From the NCBI RefSeq assembly GCF_018304945.1, contig NZ_JAGQEE010000008.1:248001-312000 (forward strand): a DNA stretch of 64,000 nt. Reading direction: 5' to 3'. Source of the stretch: Collimonas humicola. Lineage in GTDB: Bacteria > Pseudomonadota > Gammaproteobacteria > Burkholderiales > Burkholderiaceae_D. Below the pieces are notes generated by a model that saw only the letters and a program-made list of their open reading frames with translations, had not been told where the DNA came from and searched no databases. Within the stretch, counting starts at the first letter, position 1. Each line of letters begins with the position of its first letter. Of the stretch, positions 57,123 to 64,000 are shown piece after piece. The position numbers and the translations under genes are program-made.

Positions 57123-57395
57123 TCAGCCTGTGTAGGCACCCTTATACCAGCCTTCACCATCCCAGCACCACTCGGTCGTTTGGCTGCCAGTGGTTGCGTA
57201 GACGCGGATATGGATGGTGCTTCCGTTCAACCAGCTGGTTGCAGAGGCATTTTCACCAGGTTGCTTAAAAGCGCCTGTGTACCACCCCTTCGGTCCGTCG
57301 TAGCAACGTTCAGTGATTGTAGAGCCATTGGAAGTATAAACACGGATCGACGGCGAGCTGGTTCCCCATGAAACGGCGGCAGTTTGAGTTGACAT
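57123..57395 (-). CDS. Fucose-binding lectin of the RSL type
   Basis: A 90-residue protein nearly identical in length and layout to the Ralstonia solanacearum lectin RSL. Two internal repeats of about 45 residues each carry sugar-site elements: [19 protein letters not shown] with GWYTGAF, and [20 protein letters not shown] with GWYKGAY. Arg, Glu and Trp residues of the fucose pocket are conserved. RSL trimers form a six-bladed propeller with six fucose sites. No signal peptide, as in RSL. AGGAG lies upstream. It could bind fungal or plant glycans, which suits a soil bacterium living on fungi. Confidence 0.95.
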   Translation of the reverse strand: MSTQTAAVSWGTSSPSIRVYTSNGSTITERCYDGPKGWYTGAFKQPGENASATSWLNGSTIHIRVYATTGSQTTEWCWDGEGWYKGAYTG

Positions 57396-57957
57396 TTTTA
57401 AACTCCTAGGATGAGTTGAATAAAGTGACGAACTAAAACACTTCAGCGATCACGACATGCGCGTCACTGCGATGGTGCTCATCCAGAGTAGCAAGCGGCC
57501 AGCGAAATAAACACCTGTCAACTTTCGCAGCGAGCGGATGCAGGCACAATCTTGCGGACGCTGGATCCGGGGTCAATACAGTTTGGCTGGATGAGAAATG
57601 ATGAGTCATCAAATGATGGCAATAGCCAGCCCAAAAAAACTGCAGCCCCTCCCCTCGGCATGCTCCGGCCGTCCCAGGCTTGCCGCCAGCCAGGGAAAAT
57701 TCAAAGACACTATTTATTTCCCATGAGAAACAATGTAATCTAGCCCGCAAGGATCATGCAACGCCGATCCCTCCTGGCTGCTGAAAACGCATTTTGAGTC
57801 AAACGAAGCGCAGATCTTGCGCATCGTTATGGGGGAGCATGACGAAGCAATCGTAGTAAATCCCCCCACTGACATGCGGCTTCGGAAGGCCTAATTTCTA
57901 CTCATACGATTGTGCATTGTGCTGCGCCGGCAATCCAATCATCAGGGGAGATTCATA
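57396..57957. other. Divergent intergenic region, lectin to cytochrome-porin
   Basis: About 560 bases without a convincing gene. It should hold promoters for the lectin and the cytochrome-porin. Visible elements are a short dyad GCGCA/TGCGC (57808-57822) and GGGGGA (57831) mirrored by TCCCCC (57861). No lux-type box was recognised near the lectin. Confidence 0.5.
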
Positions 57958-59310
57958 ATGAAGAATATATGCACGTTGCTGATACGCGCTGCGGCTGCCT
58001 TGTGGCTGATTATTCCTTTGGGCTTGATATCGAACGCCGGCGCCAATCCTCTTTTTGCAAGGCAAACCAGCCTGAAGTGCTCGTCCTGCCATACCATCTA
58101 TCCCGAGCTGACGCCGTTCGGCCGGAAATTCAAGCTGGGGGGATATACCTTGGGGGAACGCGAGAAGATTCCGCTGGCCTTCATGGCCATCGTCTCGCGC
58201 AACTCGATCAACAATAATACGGACAAATCCAGCGGCGACATGCTGTTCGCGAAGAACCGCGAATTGGTGGTCGAGGCAGCCAGCCTGTTTACCGGCGGGA
58301 AATTCACCGATTACGCCGGCGGCTTTGTCCAATGGACCTACAACAATATCAGCACCACCGACAACCAGAGATATTACGGGCACGGCGCGCTGGACAATAC
58401 CGATCTGCGGCTGGTGAAAATGACCGGCACGGAAGAAAAGCCGACGTTTTTCGGCCTGACCTTGCACAACAACCCTACCGTTCAAGACATCTGGAATACG
58501 ACGCCGGCCTGGAGCTTTCCATACTACAGCCCGACCATCGCCGGCCCGGGCCGCGGCGTGCCGACCTTCCTTGAGTCCGGCGTGCGGGTGGCGGGCATCG
58601 GCGCCTACACTTACCTGTTCGATGCGCTCTATCTGGAGGCAGCCTCGTATCAAACCGCCAAAGGTCCGCTTTCGGTTTTACGCTCGGGTACGCCCGATGC
58701 GCAAAGAGTATCGCTGTCAGGCGGCAATCCTTACTTGCGCGCGACCTACACCTTCGGCAGCGACCATCAGAATTTCACCATCGGCGCCACCGCCGCCCGG
58801 GTGGCGATGAAGGCGCCGGACATGACTCCCCAGGGCGACCGCTTCACCGACCTGGGATTCGACGCCACCTATCAGTTCTTCAGCAAGGACGACCTCCATA
58901 TTGTCACCGCCATGGCTTCCACCATCCACGAGAAAGCCGATTGGCGGGCCGGCTTCCCGAACGGGAACAACGATAATCCGAGCTCGAACCTGCGCTCCAC
59001 CCGCGCCAAGCTCAGTTATCTATATGACCGTACCTACGGCATTACGGGCGCTGTGTTCAAGCTCACCGGCGATGCCGACTTCGCGCGATTCCCCACCAAC
59101 AATGGCAAGCCGGACACCGCGGGCTATATCGTCGAACTGAATTACTGGCCGCACTACGTTTTCAACTGGGACCCGCAGGCGAACATCCGCTTCGGGCTGC
59201 AATACACCGGCTATACGAAATTCAATGGCAGTAAAACGAATTACGACAGCACCCTGAGAGATGCCAAGGACAACAACACGCTTTACCTGTACGCCTGGCT
59301 CATGTTCTGA
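57958..59310 (+). CDS. Cyc2-like fused cytochrome c / outer-membrane porin
   Basis: A 450-residue exported protein. After a signal peptide (LWLIIPLGLISNAGA) the mature N terminus reads FARQTSLKCSSCHTIYPELT, then PFGRKFKLGGYTL: one CxxCH heme site followed at once by the segment typical of Cyc2 proteins. The remaining 390 residues are beta-strand rich, with alternating aromatic patterns and a terminal phenylalanine (YLYAWLMF), as in a porin of about 16 strands. Cyc2 passes electrons from Fe(II) outside the cell through the outer membrane via the heme in the pore. GGGGAG precedes the ATG. A HiPIP gene follows 94 bases later. Whether iron is the donor here is inference; the family contains distant members of unknown role. 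Confidence 0.82.
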   Translation: MKNICTLLIRAAAALWLIIPLGLISNAGANPLFARQTSLKCSSCHTIYPELTPFGRKFKLGGYTLGEREKIPLAFMAIVSRNSINNNTDKSSGDMLFAKNRELVVEAASLFTGGKFTDYAGGFVQWTYNNISTTDNQRYYGHGALDNTDLRLVKMTGTEEKPTFFGLTLHNNPTVQDIWNTTPAWSFPYYSPTIAGPGRGVPTFLESGVRVAGIGAYTYLFDALYLEAASYQTAKGPLSVLRSGTPDAQRVSLSGGNPYLRATYTFGSDHQNFTIGATAARVAMKAPDMTPQGDRFTDLGFDATYQFFSKDDLHIVTAMASTIHEKADWRAGFPNGNNDNPSSNLRSTRAKLSYLYDRTYGITGAVFKLTGDADFARFPTNNGKPDTAGYIVELNYWPHYVFNWDPQANIRFGLQYTGYTKFNGSKTNYDSTLRDAKDNNTLYLYAWLMF

Positions 59311-59404
59311 CAGCCGCCAGGCGTATTTTCCAAACCGTAGTGCGGGCGTAACGGATAGATGCGGGCAATCCAGGCTGGCCCATTTTATTCGAAGAGGAAA
59401 CGCC

Positions 59405-59692
59405 ATGAACCAAGAGAAAAAAACATCGCGCCGCATTATGCTATGCCGCAGCGGCGCTGTGCTGGGAGCGATCATCCTGACTCCTCTCGCGACGCACTCG
59501 CCGCCTGCCCATGCAGGCTCCACGAAAAAAGGCATGCTGCATTACCAGGATAGCCCCAAGGATGGAAGGATGTGCGCCGACTGCGCCGCGTACACACCGC
59601 CGCCGTCGTCGGACCAAGGCACCGGCACCTGCAAAATCGTGGAAGGCCCGGTCAATCCCCAAGGCTGGTGCATGGCATACTCGCACCGCTGA
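59405..59692 (+). CDS. High-potential iron-sulfur protein (HiPIP)
   Basis: A 95-residue protein with a Tat-like leader (SRRIMLCRSGAVLGAIILT) ending near PPAHAG. The mature part has the four cluster cysteines in HiPIP spacing: RMCADCAAYT, GTCKIVEGP and GWCMAYSHR. HiPIPs are periplasmic one-electron carriers at high potential. GAGGAAA supports the ATG. Lying just behind the cytochrome-porin, it is the natural periplasmic acceptor, as HiPIP Iro is proposed to be in Acidithiobacillus. Confidence 0.93.
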   Translation: MNQEKKTSRRIMLCRSGAVLGAIILTPLATHSPPAHAGSTKKGMLHYQDSPKDGRMCADCAAYTPPPSSDQGTGTCKIVEGPVNPQGWCMAYSHR

Positions 59693-59769
59693 AGGATCGC
59701 AGCAAACCGTCGTCAAACAGCAGGCAAAAACGGCGCTGCAATTCGGCGCCGCTGCATCTGCAGGCCATG

Positions 59770-59796
59770 TGCTTGATCAAGCTGCTCGATCAAGCA
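59770..59796. terminator. Hairpin between convergent units
   Basis: TGCTTGATC and GATCAAGCA pair perfectly around nine bases, between the HiPIP gene and the response regulator gene. No T-run is present, so termination is only a possibility. Confidence 0.4.
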
Positions 59797-59817
59797 GCCG
59801 GCGGCTACGCGTCCCGC

Positions 59818-60573
59818 TCATTCCAGCGAAATTGCCGAGCTGTCAGGCGGCTTTTTGGAAGACAGGTCCGGCGACAACGCCGGACTGCCGGCCGCTCCGT
59901 TGGCGCTGTGCGAGGAATGGTTGACATGCTCGATCAAGCCCATGTCCAGGGCCATCAGGATCAGCTCAGCCGAATTGTGCAGACCGAGCTTGTGCATCAG
60001 ATTGGCGCGATGCTTTTCGACGGTCTTGGCGCTGATATTGAGAAATTCGCCGGTCATGCGATTGGTGCGTCCCTCCGCCACCAGCTTGAGGATGCTGCGT
60101 TCGCGCGCGGTGAGCTTGTTCCAGGGCGTCACCGCCTTCGGCGCATCGCATCGATGCAGGAAATCGTTGATCAAGTGCATGGAGACGTCGGGGCAAATAT
60201 ATTTCTTGCCGCCGATGACCGTCTGGATCGCAATCACGAACTCATCGTACGAAGCATCTTTCAAGACATAGCCGTCCGCCCCCACCCGCAGCGCTTCCGT
60301 CACATATTCGTCGGTCTTGTAGACCGTCAGCACAAGCACGCGGATATCCGGCACGCGCCTTTTGATCTGCGCCGTAGCCTCGATGCCGTTCATGCCAGGC
60401 AGGGACAGGTCCATGAGGATCATGTCCGGACGCAACGACAATGCCTCGCGGATGGCTTCTTTTCCTTCGCGTGCTTCGCCCACCACCTCATAGTTGGGCA
60501 ACGCCGTGATCATTGACCGCAGCCCGTGCCGTAGCAGATTGTGGTCCTCGACTATCAGAATTCGGTAGGTCAT
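59818..60573 (-). CDS. LuxR/NarL-type response regulator
   Basis: A 251-residue two-domain regulator: receiver with VEDHNLLRHGL and the phosphorylated Asp in MILMDLSLPGMNG, conserved Lys in GYVLKDAS, then a LuxR helix-turn-helix (LTARERSILKLVAEGRTNRM, ISAKTVEKHRANLMHKLG). A 30-residue serine-rich tail is extra. It overlaps the upstream pseudopilin gene by four bases (ATGA), so it is made with the secretion genes. No kinase gene lies nearby. Confidence 0.94.
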   Translation of the reverse strand: MTYRILIVEDHNLLRHGLRSMITALPNYEVVGEAREGKEAIREALSLRPDMILMDLSLPGMNGIEATAQIKRRVPDIRVLVLTVYKTDEYVTEALRVGADGYVLKDASYDEFVIAIQTVIGGKKYICPDVSMHLINDFLHRCDAPKAVTPWNKLTARERSILKLVAEGRTNRMTGEFLNISAKTVEKHRANLMHKLGLHNSAELILMALDMGLIEHVNHSSHSANGAAGSPALSPDLSSKKPPDSSAISLE

Positions 60574-61112
60574 GGCTTTCCTCCGCTGGCTACGGGTGGA
60601 TGCGACAATGGCGACGGCAATTTGCGGCTGGTTTTCCCCGATACAGGTGGACTAAACAGGAATCTCCATTGATTGTAGGTCTCAAATCCCTCAAATGCAC
60701 TATCGGCGCGAGAAAAACCGCTGCGTTTGATGGTCGGCGTTGTAGAACTGCTGACTACGCCGCTGATTTGTTCGCCATTGCGCAGCAATTCAAATGGCTG
60801 GCCGGTGACCGGATCCGCATAGGCGCGCCGCAAATGCCGTACTGGCACCGGGAAACGCTGATCTTCAACCAGGTCGTCAATGCTCGTCGGCAGCGTCTTG
60901 CCGGCCCCGGGCGTGGCGTAATAGTAGTGTTCGATCGCCAGCCGGTACTGGTCGCCGACATACAGCAACTCCGCCTCGGTCTCGCGCTGCCGTTCGAACG
61001 ACCAGACTTCGACCGCCCCCATCAGCGCCACAGCCATCAGCGCCAGGGTCAGCAGCAGCGCCAGCAAGACGATGCCGCGTGCGGGAAGCTTAATTCGTGG
61101 TTGCGCTAACAT
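60570..61112 (-). CDS. Pseudopilin-like protein
   Basis: A 180-residue protein with a short basic leader then a single N-terminal helix ARGIVLLALLLTLALMAVAL and a following amphipathic region (VGDQYRLAIEHYYYA), as in general-secretion pseudopilins. It has no Glu at position five of the presumed mature helix, which is unusual and resembles GspK-like or modified minor pseudopilins. It overlaps the preceding gene by 23 bases and the response regulator by four. Confidence 0.75.
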   Translation of the reverse strand: MLAQPRIKLPARGIVLLALLLTLALMAVALMGAVEVWSFERQRETEAELLYVGDQYRLAIEHYYYATPGAGKTLPTSIDDLVEDQRFPVPVRHLRRAYADPVTGQPFELLRNGEQISGVVSSSTTPTIKRSGFSRADSAFEGFETYNQWRFLFSPPVSGKTSRKLPSPLSHPPVASGGKP

Positions 61113-61512
61113 TCTCGCTCCCCGCGGTCTTTGCCGCGCTCCGCACATCGTAAACCCCGCTCAGGGCGGGATCGATGGGAGCAATGGCAATCCAGTTAGG
61201 GCTCTCTGTCATCGGATCTACCGGGACGCTGCGCAAATAATGCTTCTGCACCAGTTCGTCGAGTGTTTCCGGATAGCGGCCCTGATCGCCGAAGAATTTG
61301 TCCAGCGCGTCGCGCATGGTTGCCAGGTTTTGCTGCTGCACCTTGACCTTGCCGTTATCAAGTGCGACGAAATAGCGCGGCACGGCGAGCGTCAGCAGCA
61401 GGCCGATCAGCGCCATGACGATCACCATTTCGATCAGCGTGAAGCCATGCCGGCAGCCGCCGGCCTTTTGTCCTGGATGCTTGCCGCGCAAGAGTGGGAA
61501 CGTTCGCAACAT
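61090..61512 (-). CDS. GspG-like pseudopilin
   Basis: A 140-residue prepilin: site CRHG/FTLIEMVIVMALIG, then a GspG-type body (QQQNLATMRDALDKFFGDQG, LVQKHYLRSVPVDPMT). The long leader before the Gly is unusual. The chosen ATG is two bases after the upstream stop. GspG-like proteins form the main rod of type II secretion pseudopili. Confidence 0.86.
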   Translation of the reverse strand: MLRTFPLLRGKHPGQKAGGCRHGFTLIEMVIVMALIGLLLTLAVPRYFVALDNGKVKVQQQNLATMRDALDKFFGDQGRYPETLDELVQKHYLRSVPVDPMTESPNWIAIAPIDPALSGVYDVRSAAKTAGSENVSATTN

Positions 61513-61514
61513 GG

Positions 61515-61985
61515 CTACCACTCCTTGTAGGCGATGCCGTTCAAGCCCTTGCCGGTCGAGAGCGACGCCACGTCATACACGTCGTTCCCCGGCACCGGGT
61601 CGGTAGGCGGACTGCCATAGCTGCGCAACGCCCAGGTTTGTTCCGCCGGCTGGGTTGGATCCGGGTAGAACGGGTCGCGCGGCACATGGCGCAGGAATAC
61701 CAGGCGGGAGTGATTCACATCCTTGGCATTTTCGACGCCGTTCACCAATATTTCCAAGGAGGGCGGATAGCCGGAATCGCCCGACTCCAGCGTAATCTGG
61801 CCGGTGTCGGCCGCGGTCTTGTAGTTATCCAGGGCGACGCGGATCTGGCGCAAGGCCAGTTTCAGCTCGGTTTCCTTCAGGCGGGTCGCCGAAATTTCGT
61901 AGAGCGGCAACGCGACCAGCGCCACTAGGCCTACCAAGGCCAGCGTGATGACCAGCTCTATGAGCGTAAATCCGCGCGTTTTCAT
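61515..61985 (-). CDS. Pseudopilin with typical prepilin site
   Basis: A 156-residue prepilin: MKTRG/FTLIELVITLALVG, then ELKLALRQIRVALDNYKTAAD and a GspG-like calcium-loop style C terminus (GSPPTDPVPGNDVYDVASLS). Overlaps the secretin stop by four bases, so it is coupled to it. Probably a second rod or tip subunit of the same machine. Confidence 0.87.
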   Translation of the reverse strand: MKTRGFTLIELVITLALVGLVALVALPLYEISATRLKETELKLALRQIRVALDNYKTAADTGQITLESGDSGYPPSLEILVNGVENAKDVNHSRLVFLRHVPRDPFYPDPTQPAEQTWALRSYGSPPTDPVPGNDVYDVASLSTGKGLNGIAYKEW

Positions 61986-64000
61986 GGCTCGATCTTCAGC
62001 TTCAGCGGTTGTGGCCGGGAGATGTTGCGCAGAGCGCCGCCGCTCATGCCAAGCTGCGCCAGCTGCATCTCCACCGTTGTCTGCCTGCTCGATACCTTGG
62101 CGGCGAAGGTCAGGTTCATCAGCGCCCCCGAGCCGGCGAAGAACTTGCCGGCGTCGGCGTCCAGCGTCATGTTGACGCGGCCGGCGGCGTCGTTGACGGT
62201 CGGATCGATGTTATTGACGCCGACCCGGCTGCTGACCGCTCCAGGGCTGGCGCCGACAAAGGACAGCACGCGCGGATCGTAGAGGATAAAGAATGGCAGC
62301 GAATGAACGCCATTGAAACTTGAAGCGTTCAAAGTGACCTTGAACTGATCTCCCGCCTTGACGCTGTCAAGCTTGCTCCAGGTGATCTGCGGCCTGCCGC
62401 CGGCACTGTTAGCGCTACCGTCGGCGCCGCTATCCCCGCTGCCTGGCGCCGGGCTTGCTGCCGGACTTGCCGATTGAGCGCTTTTGTCTGCTGCAGCAAC
62501 AGCCGGCATGCCGGCGGCAACCATGACCGGTGCGGCGTTTGCAGGCGGCGCAGCGGCGCTTGCTGCTGCGGGTATCTCCGCGGCCGCCGAACTGACCGGC
62601 ACGGCCGCCGGCGCAACCGCGGGCACCGCAGCTGCCGGCACACTATCCGGAGGCAGGGCCGCTGACTGATCGGTCGACGCCGGCGTGACAGGCTCCGGTA
62701 TCGGCACAGGCGCGGGCACAGGCGCAACCGCCGGCGGCGCAGGCATAGGTGCGGTTGATGGGTAGGCTCCATCCAGCGGCGGCGGATTGAGGACTTTCTC
62801 GACGCCTTGCGGCTGCGACGCCGACGGTGTCGGCGCGCTAGGCGACACGCCGTTCAGGATGGCTGGCGTGACCGGCGGCACCGTTGGCGCGGATACTGCG
62901 GCAGGCGGCGCCGGCGGTGTTACTGCTGCAGCCGGCACAGGTGCCGGTGCGGCGTCGGCGCGCGGCGCGTTACTGCTTACGCCGCTGCTGGAGCCCGACA
63001 CGCTGGAGATCGGATCAAGTCGGAACTGGCCCGAGTGAATCGTGGTTTCGGTGCCGGACCAGACATCGCGCATCGTGTCTTCGGCAATGCCTTGCGCGCG
63101 CAAGATGCGGGGCGTGATCGACAGCACGATCTCGGTCTTGGTGTGATCGCCGTTATGTTCCGAGAACAAGCGCCCGATGATCGGCAACTGGCCGAGGCCA
63201 GGAACCTTGGCGGCGGCATTGCGATCGGAATCGCTGATCAAGCCGCCCAGCACCTGGGTTTCGCCGTCGCGCAGGCGCAGGCTGGTGGTGGCGCTGCGGG
63301 TGCCGATCTGATAGGCGAGCGAGCCGGAAGGGCCTGAGATTTCCTTGACGATGTTGCTGACCTCCAGGTTCAGCTTGATGCCGACCTCGCCTTCCGGATA
63401 GACATGCGGTTCGGCTTCAAGCTTGATGCCGACGTCGATATACTGGATCGAGCCGGTGACCACCGAGGCGCCGGTTTGCACCGGCGTCACGGTATTGGTG
63501 ATGATAGGCACCTTGTCGCCGATCAGGATCTTCGCCTTTTCATGATCGCGCACGCGGATGCGCGGACTGGCCAGCAGGTTGGCGTCGGTATCCTGGAGCT
63601 TGAAGCCTATGCCCAGCGAGAACGGCGTGACCTGCAGCTGGCCGCGCGTCAGATCGCCGAGGGCGCCAAGGGTCAGCGTGCCGGCGGCCCCGGTCGGGGT
63701 CGATATGGTGGCGCTGTTGGGCCAGGTGATGCCAAGGTCGGTCAGGCGGTCGCGGGAAATTTCCAGCACTTCGACTTCCAGCATCACTTCGGCATCGGCC
63801 AGATCGTGGGCCGCGATGACCTTGGCGGCGACATCCAGCGCCTCCGGCGTATCGCGCAAGACCAGCGTGTTGGTGCGTTCGTCGACCAGGGCATCCTTGA
63901 TCTTCAGCACCGACTTGAGCACTGTCAGGATGTACTTCGCATCGCCGTTCGAAATATGGAAGGTGCGCACTTTCAGCTCTTGATATTCCTTTTGCTTGGC
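61982..64000 (-). CDS. Secretin with C-terminal cohesin-like domain (partial)
   Basis: The frame is open to the right edge, so the N terminus is missing; about 672 residues are visible. The N-side contains an N-domain end (RTFHISNGDAKYILTVLKS) and the secretin core (VMLEVEVLEISRDRLTDLGI, VGIKLNLEVSNIVKEISG, GLISDSDRNAAAKVPGLGQL, KTEIVLSITPRIL), as in GspD/PilQ/MshL. After a roughly 200-residue Pro/Ala linker comes a beta-rich domain (VKAGDQFKVTLNASSFNGVH, FFILYDPRVLSFVGASPGAV, NMTLDADAGKFFAGSGALMN) with the pattern of a cohesin fold. A secretin carrying a cohesin domain is unusual. Pseudopilin genes follow on the same strand. Confidence 0.88.
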   Translation of the reverse strand, partial: AKQKEYQELKVRTFHISNGDAKYILTVLKSVLKIKDALVDERTNTLVLRDTPEALDVAAKVIAAHDLADAEVMLEVEVLEISRDRLTDLGITWPNSATISTPTGAAGTLTLGALGDLTRGQLQVTPFSLGIGFKLQDTDANLLASPRIRVRDHEKAKILIGDKVPIITNTVTPVQTGASVVTGSIQYIDVGIKLEAEPHVYPEGEVGIKLNLEVSNIVKEISGPSGSLAYQIGTRSATTSLRLRDGETQVLGGLISDSDRNAAAKVPGLGQLPIIGRLFSEHNGDHTKTEIVLSITPRILRAQGIAEDTMRDVWSGTETTIHSGQFRLDPISSVSGSSSGVSSNAPRADAAPAPVPAAAVTPPAPPAAVSAPTVPPVTPAILNGVSPSAPTPSASQPQGVEKVLNPPPLDGAYPSTAPMPAPPAVAPVPAPVPIPEPVTPASTDQSAALPPDSVPAAAVPAVAPAAVPVSSAAAEIPAAASAAAPPANAAPVMVAAGMPAVAAADKSAQSASPAASPAPGSGDSGADGSANSAGGRPQITWSKLDSVKAGDQFKVTLNASSFNGVHSLPFFILYDPRVLSFVGASPGAVSSRVGVNNIDPTVNDAAGRVNMTLDADAGKFFAGSGALMNLTFAAKVSSRQTTVEMQLAQLGMSGGALRNISRPQPLKLKIEP

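Noticed and set aside
57433-57750. A 105-codon frame between the lectin and the cytochrome-porin
   Set aside because: No start signal or recognisable family; likely chance in a promoter region.

Overview
The window looks like a chromosome segment of a Burkholderiales bacterium, most likely Oxalobacteraceae and close to Collimonas. This is inferred from protein style and gene order (glyA-nrdR-ribD-ribE, ybgC-tolQRAB-pal-cpoB, a class I fumarase, a 90-residue lectin of the Ralstonia RSL type); no database search was run. Most genes are GC-rich. The first 1 kb is clearly AT-richer.

Layout. 1-2410: an island edge, with an AT-rich outer-membrane protein gene, decayed prophage pieces (endolysin, possible spanin, integrase with an internal stop) and the tRNA-Ser(GGA) that was probably the integration site. 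2575-9000: housekeeping genes (acs, EamA exporter, YqhA, fumarase, murI, tRNA-His). 9074-34437: a large signalling region. A leftward operon runs from an acetolactate-synthase-like enzyme through an SDR and two citrate-synthase-like proteins to a TonB receptor, a periplasmic binding protein and a 1494-residue hybrid kinase/GGDEF/EAL protein. A divergent rightward operon encodes a LivJ-like binding protein, a hybrid kinase with Hpt, a REC-PAS-GGDEF-EAL-REC regulator and a GspE/PilB-type ATPase with MshEN-like repeats. A Cache-GGDEF cyclase follows. The region reads as ligand sensing, phosphorelay, c-di-GMP and then a secretion or pilus motor, possibly tied to a home-made small molecule.

34513-45216: mixed genes: a DOPA-dioxygenase-like protein, an ECF sigma/ferredoxin operon, an M14 peptidase, a GMC oxidoreductase, a small ORF behind a perfect LexA box, riboflavin genes and two minor pilins. 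45300-50962: nrdR, glyA with a ZTP riboswitch, a TonB receptor and an SDR. 51051-56669: the complete tol-pal operon and tRNA-Lys. 57123-64000: an RSL-like fucose lectin, a Cyc2-like fused cytochrome-porin with a HiPIP (a candidate extracellular electron-uptake or iron-oxidation pair), and a leftward operon of a secretin with a C-terminal cohesin-like domain, three pseudopilins and a LuxR-type response regulator. The secretin runs off the right edge.

No CRISPR array, intact insertion sequence or rRNA gene was seen.
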